From the NCBI GenBank assembly GCA_946811695.1, contig OX328123.1, positions 30,420,322 through 30,484,321 on the forward strand: a DNA stretch of 64,000 nucleotides. Reading direction: 5' to 3'. Numbering within the stretch: position 1 is the first letter of the stretch; each line of letters begins with the position of its first letter. This DNA is from Gonocerus acuteangulatus. Lineage: Eukaryota > Arthropoda > Insecta > Hemiptera > Coreidae. A program made the position numbers and the translations under genes. Of this stretch, positions 25,073 through 36,269 are shown piece by piece. Under the pieces are notes generated by a model that had not been told where the DNA came from, made no database searches, and worked only from the letters and a program-made list of their open reading frames with translations.

Positions 25073-25463
25073 CAAAACAAATCATTTTAAGCCTATATTG
25101 CTTTACCCAAAACAAATCATTTTAAGCCTATATTGCTTTACCCAAAACAAATCATTTTAAGCCTATATTGCTTTACCCAAAACAAATCATTTTAAGCCTA
25201 TATTGCTTTACCCAAAACAAATCATTTTAAGCCTATATTGCTTTACCCAAAACAAATCATTTTAAGCCTATATTGCTTTACCCAAAACAAATCATTTTAA
25301 GCCTATATTGCTTTACCCAAAACAAATCATTTTAAGCCTATATTGCTTTACCCAAAACAAATCATTTTAAGCCTATATTGCTTTAACCAAAACAAATCAT
25401 TTTAAGCCTATATTGCTTTACCCAAAACAAATCAATTTAAGCCTATATTGCTTTACCCAAAAG
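25073..25463 (+). repeat. 35-bp satellite, eleven units
   Basis: Units containing atcattttaagcctatattg recur every 35 bp from 25081 to 25431. Only isolated substitutions occur (ctttaacc near 25383, atcaattt at 25431). No spacers separate the units, so this is a plain tandem repeat. Confidence 0.97.
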
Positions 25464-26340
25464 GTACCCGTTTTCAGTATATTTAATAGTTTAAGGATTT
25501 TTTCAAGCGACCTATTCTTTCGCAATCTTCAACATTCCGCCGTAAGCGAGTCTTCTTTAATGAGAGGGGGAGAATATGCGTTAAAATAACGATATTGTTT
25601 AAAGAAACATATATTTAAATATCTTGGCATCATTCTTTCTCGAAGAAAATGCCAGAAAATAACAACACTGTGAAGAACACTTGAAACGAATGTCAGATGA
25701 AGCGTTAAAGTCTGTCAAACACAGTCCCTATCTGTGAGCCCATCAACAGAAGCAGATTGTGAAGAGAGATAGAGTAAATATTTAGTTAAGGGTTGAAAAT
25801 ACCACCAACACCCTATTGGCCCAACCCTTTCTGTACTTCCCTACCTTATCTAGATCTAAACCCTAAACACATAAAGGCAGCAGCTACAGACCAGTTTACG
25901 CAATGGCTCTTCAAGCTTAAGCATTAGAGAAAACACCTCACTACGTTGGGTGTTAACACTAACATACCTCCAGCATTAATTAATTTATCTCTTGAAATGT
26001 ATTCAGGGTATGTAAATGGCTTTTTGTTTTTTATTTGTCCAATGAATGTGATTGTAGATAATATATATTTAAATACTGTTAATTATTATAATATTTACAG
26101 ACTCGTTGTCTGGAGCTCTTCCAAGAATCTGTCATCCTTTACAAATAGGTTTTAATATTAGTTCTTTAATTTATTCATTTACTTGTTCAATTATTAAATT
26201 GAAATTATATTCAAGCAAAAGCCCGACAGATATATGCATAATTAATTATTGTTTTACGATTACAATGATTAAACAGTTAGGGTCTGTTTGCGAAGACCAC
26301 ATCCAGTTACTTTGAAGTATCTGTTGTGATTTTAAACAGT
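25464..26340. other. Unassigned stretch
   Basis: No gene or element recognised. Two short overlapping plus-strand frames (25946-26155, 26106-26315) have no family resemblance. Confidence 0.4.
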
Positions 26341-26356
26341 GATTTTGGTACTTACG

Positions 26357-26545
26357 GATTAGCTTAAAGGTTTAACACTCCGTGCCAAAGGGTCGTGGGT
26401 TCGATTCCCACTAGGGGTGATGGCTTTTCTTTAGAAAAGAGAAAAGGCATCAGTCCTAGCCTGGCTAGAAAAGGGTGGGAACCTATAGATAACCCGTCCT
26501 AAACTTCGTAGTTAATAATAAATGGACGTTAAAATGTAATAATAA
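26357..26545 (+). mobile_element. Probable tRNA-derived SINE
   Basis: gattagcttaaaggtttaac resembles a decayed polymerase III A box. gtgggttcgattccc (near 26395) is a near-perfect B box, at tRNA-like distance. A non-tRNA body follows and ends in an aataataaatgg-type tail. It does not fold as a normal tRNA from the bases seen, so a SINE is more likely than a tRNA gene. Confidence 0.55.
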
Positions 26546-27200
26546 AGGTTCTTTTCAGGTTATCTACTACTTCTTTACAGGTTATCTAAGGTTAGAAACC
26601 ATATTATATAAATATAGTAGGTAATGAAAAGTATTTAAAATCTTTGCAATCACTACTAAAAGTAACTTATTTTACTACTATATTTGTATAATACGGTGTC
26701 TAACTAACCGTTAGATAACTTGTATGTGTAAGTAATACTTCTTGGCTTGTAAAGCATAAATGAAAATAAGCAGAATATATTTCAGCAAGCAATATTTATT
26801 AATAAAAAGGTTAATTTTATAAAAATTAATGGTAATTGTGAAGTTTAGGAGCCTCTTCGCCGATTTTTTTGTCTGTCGGTTCTACAACATATTTATTTCG
26901 CATTATGGGCATAAACCTCCGGAATTTATTTTTAAATAACACAACTAAACAGTAAACCATTCAACTTTTTCTTGTGCTTGAGCGAAATGTTATATAAGGT
27001 AAGCGAAATGTTATATAAGGAAATTGTTTAATTGATTTAAGCGTAAAAGTGCTTTAATTTTTTCTCGATATAGGGCATTAGTATTTCTAAAGTGACACAA
27101 TTCGAACATCGGTGTTTTTCAGTTATGACTAGGGACCGGAATTTTAGTTTAAAATAAGCACCCAATTAGGTTTTCTCAACAGGCATAATAGGTCTTTACA
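26546..27200. other. Unassigned stretch
   Basis: A+T-rich with no recognised gene. A short direct repeat, aagcgaaatgttatataagg, occurs near 26980 and 27001. Confidence 0.4.
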
Positions 27201-27440
27201 GGTTTTTATTTAAAAATCCATTGTAGTTTTTTTTAGGTGATAAAACTGTTTTGAATAGGTTCAAAAAATAGTTCATTTTAGGTTTTTTATTTAAAAATCC
27301 ATTTTAGTTTTTTTTAGGTGATAAACCTGTTTTGAATAGGTTCAAAAAATAGTTCATTTTAGGTTTTTTATTTAAAAATCCATTTTAGTTTTTTTAGGTG
27401 ATAAAAATGTTTCAATAGGTTCGAAAAATAAGTTCAACCT
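27201..27440 (+). repeat. ~81-bp tandem repeat, three units
   Basis: The phrase atttaaaaatccattttagt recurs near 27208, 27290 and 27371 with tttaggtgataaa and aataggttcaaaaaata between. Non-coding. Confidence 0.85.
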
Positions 27441-27492
27441 ATTATAATTTATCATTTATAATTTTAAATAATTTATAATTATTGATAAATTA

Positions 27493-27500
<8 letters not shown>

Positions 27501-27523
<23 letters not shown>
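27501..27523. repeat. (AT)n microsatellite
   Basis: Short pure AT tract. Confidence 0.85.
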
Positions 27524-27818
27524 GTGCCATAAAAATAAACAACAAATAACATTATTTTATAGGATAGTATATTGAGAAAGGGAAAAAAAGATGAGCAAAT
27601 AAAAATAAAACGGAAGTATGAGACATTTAAAAAAAAGAATAAGTAGTCCAAATATTCAACAAAATATTTATTTAAAAAACAAAGTGAATGAAATTTGTAC
27701 AAATAAAATACATTTTATAAATAAAGCTATGTTTGAAAAAAAAAGAAAGAAAACAAATGAAATTACTTAATAAAACACATAAAATTATTTAACATATTAA
27801 ATTATTTAATAAAACATA

Positions 27819-28386
27819 TTTCATGGATATCTAATGCAAAAGACAGACAGACCAAGATGCAGACATTGTAACGAGGATCTTACAGTAAAACACATACTTA
27901 TAGACTGTAGACAGAGAGACAACTTGCAAATACCACACGACTTAGTTGACATACTATTACCAGGTAGCCCTTACATCAACACAATACTCAAACATTTAAA
28001 GACTAACAACATTTACTCTTGAATTTAAAAAACCTCAATTTAAATATAATAAAATCTCGATTTAAGTCTTAAATTCAACAACAAGCTTTCAATTAACATT
28101 TGTTCTGAACAAAAGTAAAATTTTTATTATATTATTTATTTTTAGGCACTTTTTTATCTTATCTTATTGCTTATTGTTTTATCTCATTTTTTGTTTATTT
28201 TTTCATATTGTTGATTATACATTTTATTTTTTTTTTTTAGTTATTATTATTATTATTTTCATCTTATTATTATTATTTTTTTTTCTTTGTTTTTTTTTTC
28301 CAGTCTGTGACTGATTTTTAATATTATAGACTTATGAAAAGAGACCATCGCCTAAGTTACGGGTCTGAAATAAATAAATAAATAAA
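27819..28386 (+). mobile_element. 5'-truncated LINE 3' end with TSD
   Basis: Contains the last codons of a LINE ORF2 and about 360 bp of 3' untranslated sequence ending in (AAAT)n. A 12-bp TSD TAATAAAACATA flanks it (27807-27818, 28387-28398). Severe 5' truncation with a TSD is typical of target-primed reverse transcription. Confidence 0.85.
27822..28022 (+). pseudogene. LINE ORF2 C-terminal tail (zinc-knuckle motif)
   Basis: The frame reads HGYLMQKTDRPRCRHCNEDL and continues TVKHILIDC, giving C-x2-C-x7-H-x4-C. This Cys/His motif lies after the RNase H domain in I/Jockey-group LINE proteins, and the preceding HGYLM is also typical. Only about 65 residues remain. The frame ends at TGA (28020-28022), probably the authentic stop. 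The endonuclease, reverse transcriptase and RNase H parts are absent. The intact motif suggests a fairly recent parent element. Confidence 0.85.
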
Positions 28387-28398
28387 TAATAAAACATA

Positions 28399-28729
28399 CA
28401 TTAATAAAAAAAATAATAAGAACATAAAACAAAACAATTAAAACAAATATGTAAAGGATATTTTTAAGTTTCTCTGCTAAAGAGTTCCAACTTTTAAAGG
28501 AGGGAAGGTTCTGGTGGAAGCCCCACTCCAAGTAAAATTTTCGTAAACGTCTGGACCCGAGAAGATGCTTTTAGGAAAATTTGTATGATCGAGGAAATGA
28601 GTTCATTGTATTGTATTTTCTATTTCAAAGATTAGGTAGTTCTAGGTCATTCTATCGTTATTATCGTTATTCAGGTGATTTTAAGTGATTTCATCCTGAA
28701 TAGGTCTTTTTAGGTTCTTCCAAATTTGC
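28399..28729. other. Unassigned stretch
   Basis: A+T-rich. The part around 28480-28570 is less A+T-rich but has no usable frame. No element boundaries were seen. Confidence 0.35.
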
Positions 28730-28984
28730 ATGACTAATACTACAAGACGCGAGTCACATAAAAAACCGATCAATATCATGTTTAGCAGAAAGGAAAAAAA
28801 TAGGAGAAAACCTAAGTATCCGGTCCCTAGTTATGACTATGAAAGACATGGTAAATACCTCTTTATCAACCACCAAAACTATATGTACAGAGCTCGCACA
28901 CCAGAGGAAACTTGTGTCACTCTTCCTGCTACATAGGCATGCTATTCCCCTGCAAGAGTGACACTTTTTTTTATTTGTCACATT
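28730..28984 (+). pseudogene. FLYWCH-type zinc-finger fragment with one stop
   Basis: From ATG at 28730 the frame encodes a basic stretch, then HGKYLFINHQNYMYRARTPE, a C, an in-frame TAG (28934-28936), and continues as ACYSPARVTL. The order G-K-x-L, N-Y-x-Y-R, C, C-x-x-x-A-R-V-T resembles a FLYWCH domain, a DNA-binding module common in MULE-type transposases and some host proteins. One stop breaks it, and no transposase core follows. A short relative lies at 34254-34298. The match is by eye. Confidence 0.45.
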
Positions 28985-30167
28985 TGAAATACTAGTGTGA
29001 TATGATCTCGATTAAAAAGATGATGACTGTCACGTCCTGCACTTCGTTATTGATGAATGACATTGTGATATTCAAAATTTGTGATATTTAAAACCGGACT
29101 ATCTATCGGCTGTCACTCTTCCTAAACGTCCATGGTGTAGACAAGAAGAAAAATATAAGTTGGAGCTGAACAATGGAAGAAAAATAGAAGTATGTAAATA
29201 AAACTTTGAACGCCCGGTTTTGTTGTGATCAAAAAATTATGAAACGTCGACATTTCTTGCCAGTACTTTCTACTGTCTGTATCGGGTCGACGTCAGAGAA
29301 AGGCTATCCTCCCAATAGGTAGGGAGGAAAAACGCTGATAAAAAGGAAAAGTCCCGACATCCATATGAGCTACATGGAATAGCCGGTAGACTCTAGTTAA
29401 CAACCACCCTTACTCGAAAGTATGGCGTTCCCTTTCTGTGGAGCGACATAAAGTCTAGAAAACAGTAATTAGGCACAACATGGCTGTGGATGAACCATTT
29501 AATTATCTCTATAATAGAGCGGCCATACGGCAGTCCTCTGCGGTCTGTATAGTCCGGTGGAATCTTCTCTGCTGCTCGGGGCAGCCCAGCACGGGCTGGC
29601 CATCCTCGATATCTTACAAGCAGTAGATTCTACGGGGTCAGTGGGCTTGACTGGTTACATTACTGGCTACAGACAGATAATAAATTATTAGAAATTAAGA
29701 ACACATTAAACGCCTCGACTAATAAAAAATACATATTGACATGGTGAGACTTGAATTGTACACTCAACAATTACCCATAATTTCCTCATGAAGAAAACAG
29801 ACGAACCTATCTGCAGACTCCGTACCATAATGACCATTAAAGACTGAATATTCCACACAACTTAATACACTAACTCTTACAGAACTTAGGCCATACATAC
29901 AATGGGTGGTGAGATTAAAACGGAGTTGATGCTACCACTTCAATATTTTGGAATTGTAACTCCAGTTAACGTGATTAAATTGGAACTACAACTACCCCCT
30001 GTAGTTGTAACTCAGTTTTCCTGGAAACATAGTTACAACTTCATTTCGATGTGATAAAAAAGAAGCTAAAACTACTTAGGTGTAGTTATATCTTCATTTT
30101 CTTGAAGTCTTATGAGGAGCAGACTTCACTTTTGTTAGTTGTTCTTTAACTACACAATGGCAATGTT
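28985..30167. other. Unassigned stretch
   Basis: No gene or known element recognised. The segment 29510-29660 is richer in G+C without a coding frame. Near 29930-30110 the phrase gtagttgtaact and variants recur in both orientations, suggesting old inverted sequence. Confidence 0.35.
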
Positions 30168-30390
30168 ATGCTTGTAAACGAAATAAGGCCAGACTGTGAG
30201 AGAAGAGTTATGAGTAATTGCAAAAAGCTTATGCGTTTTGAAACAGACAAAGTCGATTTATTCACATCAGAATTCCTGTCATATACTGATAAAACTCGTG
30301 GAAAAGCGCTATCTTCAAAAAATATTTTGAGAAATATTTTGAGTTATTCTCCTCTGATCCAGGAGCTATTTACAAATGAGTATATATTAA
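30168..30390 (+). other. Unrecognised open frame cut by a piggyBac element
   Basis: An ATG-initiated frame of about 74 codons runs into the TTAA (30387-30390) of the adjacent piggyBac element and stops four codons inside it (30401). The encoded peptide is hydrophilic with scattered Lys, Arg and Asp. I recognise no family. On the far side of the element (from 31357) no continuing frame is apparent. It could be an exon remnant or a chance frame. Confidence 0.25.
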
Positions 30391-31352
30391 CCCTGGACTG
30401 ACACCTTGAAGTGAAAAATATCCCTCACTTTGTTCTATGGCCTGTTTATTAATTTCTGTAAATCACAGAGACTCCCTCCTTCTTCCTAAATAATCAGAAG
30501 TGCATTAAGCGGTTTGACCTAATATAAACAACGCCAATTGTCAGCTAATCGCAGCATAAGAAGATCGCGAGTTGTGTATGGGGTATTTTTTGCCCCACGG
30601 TGTAGTTAACGTCGCGTGTCTTTTTCGCTCATCTGATAAATCTTCAAGGGTCAATCGCTTTTATGTTACGGCCTTCCATGTGACAAAATGGCCTAAAACT
30701 GCCCAGAAAAGATTTTCTCTTTGATTTGTACTACCAACTGGCGAAAGCTCATGTGACATTTAGTGCCCAACTGGAGAACATACCAAAATCCCTCAAGACA
30801 CTGATGCTTGTTGTTTCTAAAGGTGAATCAACTCCTGATGGACCTTCAACATCTTTCGATACCTTGGGCAAACCCGTGATATGTTCATTTTGTGTCAGAA
30901 AGGATGACAGGAAGACGAAAACGCTACTTTCTGTGTGTAGAAGGGCCATGTACACCGATCACCAAAATGTTTTAAACGGTAACGAGTCTCAATTGGACAG
31001 AGCATTGTATTTTCCTAAAGTTTCCATTTCTTACGGCTCTTGGTCATTCTAGTTTATTGTTCGTAAAAAATATTTTCAGTTTAGAAATATTTTTTTCAGG
31101 ATAATTATTTGGTGTATAAGCAATATTGAGTTTTAGGAATTCCTAGCTATTTTGTGAATTTTAATTAATATTTTGCAGATTTATTCCTGTTTGAATTTGT
31201 TTCTTGATGTTCATGTTCTATACGTTGCTGTTGTATAAAAAAGGAAAAGAAAAAAATTGAAATGTATGTATTTTAAAAATGTTCAAAGTATGGGGTAAAA
31301 TATACCCCACGTTGTCATTACTGTAGATCTCTATGGCAGTGTCAATCCAGGG
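30391..31352 (+). mobile_element. piggyBac element, internally deleted
   Basis: 962 bp flanked by TTAA (30387-30390, 31353-31356). The ends are imperfect inverted repeats CCCTGGACTGACACC and CCCTGGATTGACACTG. Subterminal palindromes of the form GGGGTA...TACCCC or TGCCCC lie near 30580 and 31293. It retains only the 3' part of the transposase gene (30724-31050). The family differs from the element at 7713-8650. Confidence 0.92.
30724..31050 (+). pseudogene. piggyBac transposase C-terminal fragment
   Basis: About 108 codons remain, without an ATG start, ending before the 3' end of the element. The C-terminal part has CSFC, then DRKTK, then a further Cys (SVCRRAMYTDH). The order C-x2-C...DRKT...C...H matches the cysteine-rich Zn-binding domain at the C-terminus of piggyBac transposases, which binds the element's ends. 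One expected CxxC cysteine in the second pair appears lost, so even this domain is probably non-functional. The DDD catalytic core is deleted. Confidence 0.75.
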
Positions 31353-31356
31353 TTAA

Positions 31357-34253
31357 ACCAATTTATTTATTTTAAACGTGATTCTAATTTTCTAAGCCAG
31401 TATAATAAGCTTTCTTTTTATATCCCTCAACGTTTATTATAAAACCACTTCATATTATTAAGTTAATTTTTCTTTTCCTTTCTATTAGTTGTGGCTTTTC
31501 TTTATGATTTCAAAATTCATCTAACTTAGCCACTAACTGTGTTCCTTTTGTAATTTCTTTTTTGTCTGTTAATGAGAGTTCTTGAGAAATGGAATTTTTC
31601 GCCCATATTGTGGTGCTCCAGATAATAAATAAAAAAATTATAGGGTTTTGATGTCTCAGGTGGAGATTTTATTTCGATAAATACGGAATAATTTACTATA
31701 AAATATCCCCTCTGAGACTAAAATAATCTCAAGAAATAAAAATGATTTTCTGATAAATAAATAATTCATAATTTATGTAGGATAATTGTATTATATTTTC
31801 ATTTTTTTCCATCGACTTTTTATAGACGAATGACATTGTTTTAGGGGAAACGAAATCTGTCGCATTGCACGGATTGCAAATGGTCAAAGGTTGTATTTGG
31901 CTGGTCCTTTGATTAATTAAATGAGTTGATTCCATAAAGTAAACAAAAAAAAAACTCTATCTTATTCATTAGATTGGATTGATCAAAAACTCATGGGAAA
32001 AAATCTTGTAAACTAGACTATTGAAGTAGTGATGTACTAAACCATAGTTGGAACAACACCCTAAAACAAAGACTATTATGTTGAATCTGTGCTCGACAAA
32101 TCCACCCCCTGTTGTCCTAGGTAGTGCATTAACCCCAGGATTTAGGTGCGAGGTATAGAGGTTGCTGACAGCAAGGGCAATGACCAGGCAGGGATATTTA
32201 GAACCAATCCTCAACAACACCAAACAGGATAAGGAAGTTAAGAAATGAAGTCATGAGAAAGTCAACCATTGCACTAATAATGCACCTTATTTTAATTTTT
32301 TTTGTATTATATATATTTATTTATTTCAGAATATTACAATCTACAATTTCAATTGTATTATGCAATTTTGATACTCGTCACTTGCCCACGTGTGCCCATG
32401 CATCCCCAGTTGTCAGCCGAATACCTCGTAGGAAGGATTCTAGGATGACCTGGAGTTACCTTACGCCATCCAACCACATCCTGCGACTAGCAGGGAGGAT
32501 TGAAGGCGAATGAGACGTGGCCTGTGATATCACGAGGAGAGAAAATATCCATCGATATCACTCTAAATAGTATAATTATACTGATTTTTGATCACTTCAC
32601 TACCTCAGTAGATCCCGGTGGCACTTTCTATTAAGACGTCTTGGTGGAGAGGAACGATGATTGGTGCTCGATAAGGATTGGACCGTTGGATTAGGTTTTT
32701 TAAATTAATTAACTGCTCCAATCCTCATCCTACTCTAATCCTTTTCTTTCTTTGCGGTGTTGTGTTCGGCTAAGCAGATAAAGGCAGATGAATTTTGTTC
32801 TGATCTTTACTTTAACACGTCTAGTTTGAATAGTGATCTTCCAAATCTCGAAGGAAGCCGGAGCTGTTTTTGTAATCATTGCTGTTTTCAATTTTTCATA
32901 ATTTATAGCGTTGTAAAGCACTAATTTGTTTTTAACCCTGTTTGACTGATATGTGGCTTAGTTGACCATCGTAGAGCAGGGGAAAAATTTAATAATTTTT
33001 TCCCCCTCTTTTTTAACTATATATCACTCATTTAGAGTAGTGCGTAATTTGAGCAAATTTCCATTATTCTGACAGTGCGTCTAAATTAATGGAAATACCC
33101 TTGAAACAGAGAAACCGTGCTGTTACTAGATCCTGTAGCTAATATAGTGTGAGAATCACAAACAAGATTATCGAAATCAGCGCTTTCGAAAATCGGCACT
33201 GGCTCCACTGTGCGGCATAAGGACGTTTTCTCTCTATTAAGAAAGAGACTTTGGGTCTTATTCGTTTGACACCCGCACCTCAAATTTAGTAAAATTTAAC
33301 CACATGATATACTTAAGCATTACTATTTTAGTGATATTGGTACATGATAGGTTATTTTGCATAATTTTATTCGAGATATCTGATGATTGGAAGACTCAGA
33401 AAAACTTAAAGTAGAGGCTGGCACAAGAAGGCCATTGATTGATTTTATTTTTTCCAAGCCTTGCGTTCATAAAATGAACAAACGTTTGTACTTAGCCTAC
33501 TTAGTCTATGATAATAAAACTAGGGGAAGACAAAGTTGCATAGGGAAATGTCTATTTAAAAACATCTGTTTTTTTCTATATTAAATTAAATAAAATTACA
33601 AGTGTGGGCGTTAAACGGAAAAGACCTTGTACTTGACCACATAAATGCGCATTTCGGAAGCTATTCATGAAAATATATTTCCTCTTGTTAAAAATGAAAA
33701 AAACAAACGATGAGGAAGATAATGGAAGTATAAATGTTTCCGGAGGGAGTTAATAGGTTTGTTTTATCTATTTCCAATTTGATACGAGTGATTACTCTAC
33801 TAGCTGCTAGATAGAGCCATGTGGATGAGGATGTGATGTACTCCCAGAGACCAGCTGACACTAGATGAGAACATGTGTCAGATCAGCTGTTGCCGGCTGA
33901 CCTCTCTACAACCATAGCTCACACCGTTAGCCCTAGCACCATGCCTTCTAGGCGGTAGATATTTATCCCGCGATGGAGCACACTAGGAGTTATTAATTAT
34001 TACAAAGTAATAGGATGTTGAAGTAAACAGAAATTCCAGCTGGTCTCTCTGGGACTCCGAAGGTTCAAGTCCAGAGCATCTTGGAAATAGCTGATTCATT
34101 TATTGATATAAATAAAATAAAGGTTTCTGTTAACTCTGGTCTCCCTTCAAAACGTATAAAAGGTTCCTGTACATGATGTCACCCTTTAACCTCTTATAGA
34201 GGCTAACCTTGTCCATGTGGGGAGCTAACAACTCAAAAATCGGTTTTATTCAC
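31357..34253. other. Mostly unassigned stretch
   Basis: Contains the dispersed repeat noted at 32976-33115 and otherwise no recognised element or gene. Short frames (for example minus 31969-32223, plus 32253-32513, minus 33086-33283) lack supporting motifs. Near 34055 a ggttcaagtcc B-box-like phrase occurs without a good A box. Confidence 0.35.
32976..33115 (+). repeat. Dispersed repeat shared with 18404-18585
   Basis: Diverged second copy, anchored by gagcaggggaaaaa, agtagtgcgtaattt and ccattattctgac. Same orientation as the first. Confidence 0.6.
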
Positions 34254-34298
34254 ACCGTCATAGTTATGACTATGAAAGAAATGGTAAATATATCGTTT
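34254..34298 (+). pseudogene. Short FLYWCH-like fragment
   Basis: Encodes SYDYERNGKYI before a stop. It is nearly identical at DNA level to 28829-28858 (gttatgactatgaaag, then ggtaaata). A second small piece of the same family as 28730-28984. Confidence 0.4.
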
Positions 34299-35389
34299 GA
34301 AGAACTTCCTTAATAATTCTTTTATGTTTCAAACCTTACTTTTTCTTAGTAGTAATAAATAACCTTAAAATTCCCGAAATCGTTTTAATTGCCATCCCGA
34401 GTTCAGAATAAAACGTTCCAAATAAGATTAATATAAATTTCGCTATAATTTCTATTTGCCAAAAAAAATAATCCTTAGAAGGTAACTATCATCTCTTTGT
34501 TTATATGAAGTAGTACAGTGCCTTGTAATGCCCTTGAGTTACTCCGACTGCAAGACACACGGACTTCCCCGTGCATGTCCTACCTAGCTATGTCAGGTCG
34601 CCATAAATCCCTTGTATCCAATCTATCTCAGGGTTTTCCCTTTTCCTCCGGTCGTATTTATTCAAGAAGGAAGAATCACTAAGACCTAGAGGATTAAGGA
34701 GTCGCCTTTACTGTCTCAAAGTAAGAGTGCACGTTTGCATTATGACATTTCTATTCATTCATTAGACAAAAGTTGTCTTTATATTAATTGGTGTATTTGA
34801 GTATTTGCTATATATTCTAGAAATGTGAAAAACGTCTCCCTTATTCAGCACATTGAAGAACATAGCATTCCAGGATGCATATTTTAAAATATTTATTTTC
34901 TTTTTATTATATATTTCTTTATTGATTATTACATTCTGTATATAAATACATCTGGTAATATGATGAATGATACAATATGGAGGTTCTGTGCTCAAGGCCT
35001 TCCAACTTCATCCTCGATTAACGCCAGAAAGATGCTCAGATGACGTTGAAAGGTGCCTACACAAGCTCCCTTCTGCTCCGACCAGTGGCTGGAGTCGAAG
35101 AGAAATCGGTGAGCCACAGAAAATTGTCGCACTTGAACAAAGAGAAAGCCATTGCTAACACTTCACTTGGTCACTGCAGCAGATCTCTAGGCCAATGTCT
35201 TTTGAGTCGCCTTGGTGGAGAGAGTGGGTGGGTGGCACTTGATAGGGAGAGGACTTCAGGATTTTGATGAGCGGAAAGTTTAGGATGGAAACGTTAGAAT
35301 CTGAATAATACATCATTAACGAGTGGGATATTGAGGTCTTTATGCAAAAAATATTTAATGCAAAAATATTTATTAAGCACAAAAGATGA

Positions 35390-35393
<4 letters not shown>
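34299..35393. other. Unassigned stretch
   Basis: The segment 34967-35270 is less A+T-rich with two overlapping plus-strand frames, one from ATG at 34967 (63 codons). A ggtgagcc phrase near 35110 could be a splice donor, but no family resemblance or acceptor supports an exon. Confidence 0.3.

Positions 35394-35442
<49 letters not shown>
35394..35442. repeat. (AT)n microsatellite, left of SINE
   Basis: Alternating AT. Continues in kind at 35763-35820 on the other side of the SINE. Confidence 0.95.
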
Positions 35443-35447
<5 letters not shown>

Positions 35448-35760
35448 GTCCCGTAACAGGCCACGAGGGCCCTGAGGGGCAGATACTATAGACGTATCTG
35501 ATTCATGACCATACGGCACACTAGGGAGATAGTGTGATCAGTGCTATGCTCCGGCCGTCTGATTTCCCCCTTGGCTGCTTCGACTGCTAGAGTCATTAGC
35601 ACCAATTATTAATGGCTGAGTTGGCCTAGGGACGGTCAGGGAGGCCGAATTCAACCGGTGAACGAAGACACTAGAAGAAAAATATTTAGAGCTTGCTCGG
35701 AATTTGAACTCAGGCCTCCAGCTTATTAGTCCAGTGCTCCACCACTGAGCTAACCTCGCC

Positions 35761-35762
<2 letters not shown>
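35443..35762 (-). mobile_element. tRNA-derived SINE, apparently full length, inside (AT)n
   Basis: On the minus strand, starting at 35762, the first 75 bases are tRNA-like. An A box (TTAGCTCAGTGGTGGAGCA) and a B box (GAGTTCAAATTCC) are at tRNA spacing, ending near 35685. A body follows containing ggtgctaatgactctagcag (35571-35600), a diverged form of the 3' domain of the shorter SINEs at 21637 and 57256, then a 3' part shared with 22524-22626. Both flanks are (AT)n, so it inserted into a microsatellite and any TSD is hidden. Confidence 0.85.

Positions 35763-35820
<58 letters not shown>
35763..35820. repeat. (AT)n microsatellite, right of SINE
   Basis: Alternating AT followed by a short poly-T. 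Confidence 0.95.
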
Positions 35821-35825
<5 letters not shown>

Positions 35826-36269
35826 TTTTGTTTCACCACTTACAAGGTTTCCTAAGCGAGGAGTAGGCCTTATACAATGTGATTAGTATAAATAATGTTA
35901 TTATTATTAGAGGCATGCATTAATCTAATTTTTATTTAACATGCAACCAATTCTTATGAATATTTATAACTTATAATATATAATTTACAAAATTAACTTA
36001 TTTACATTTATTAAAATAAATTTTGTTTATGAGAACCATAATGCATAAAAAATATTGTATGTAGCCTATTTATTAATATTTATATATATATACACTACAG
36101 TATTATACGTTAACACTCTGTATCTTAATTTTTTTAAATTAATATCGCGCTGAAACTCATGCACGAATCATCAAGTGGACTACAACAAATAATAAACGTA
36201 GATAAACATTATTATAAATATAGGAAAAACAATACGAATCTTAAAACAATAACAAGATACACAACAAAG
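35821..36269. other. A+T-rich stretch, possible LINE 3' flank
   Basis: No gene seen. On the minus strand it follows the LINE pseudogene stop near 36278 and may contain its 3' untranslated region. Confidence 0.35.

Noticed and set aside
25073..25463. CRISPR-like regular 35-bp repeats
   Set aside because: Units abut with no spacers, and the context is eukaryotic transposon-rich DNA. Plain satellite.
26357..26425. Genuine tRNA gene on the plus strand
   Set aside because: B box is good but the A box is decayed and no closing acceptor stem was found.
34050..34070. B-box-like ggttcaagtcc near 34055 as a tRNA or SINE
   Set aside because: No A box at the right distance and no related copy seen.
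35680..35762. Genuine tRNA gene on the minus strand
   Set aside because: A and B boxes are good, but the sequence continues into a SINE body and 3' region shared with 22524-22626 and lacks a clean acceptor stem.
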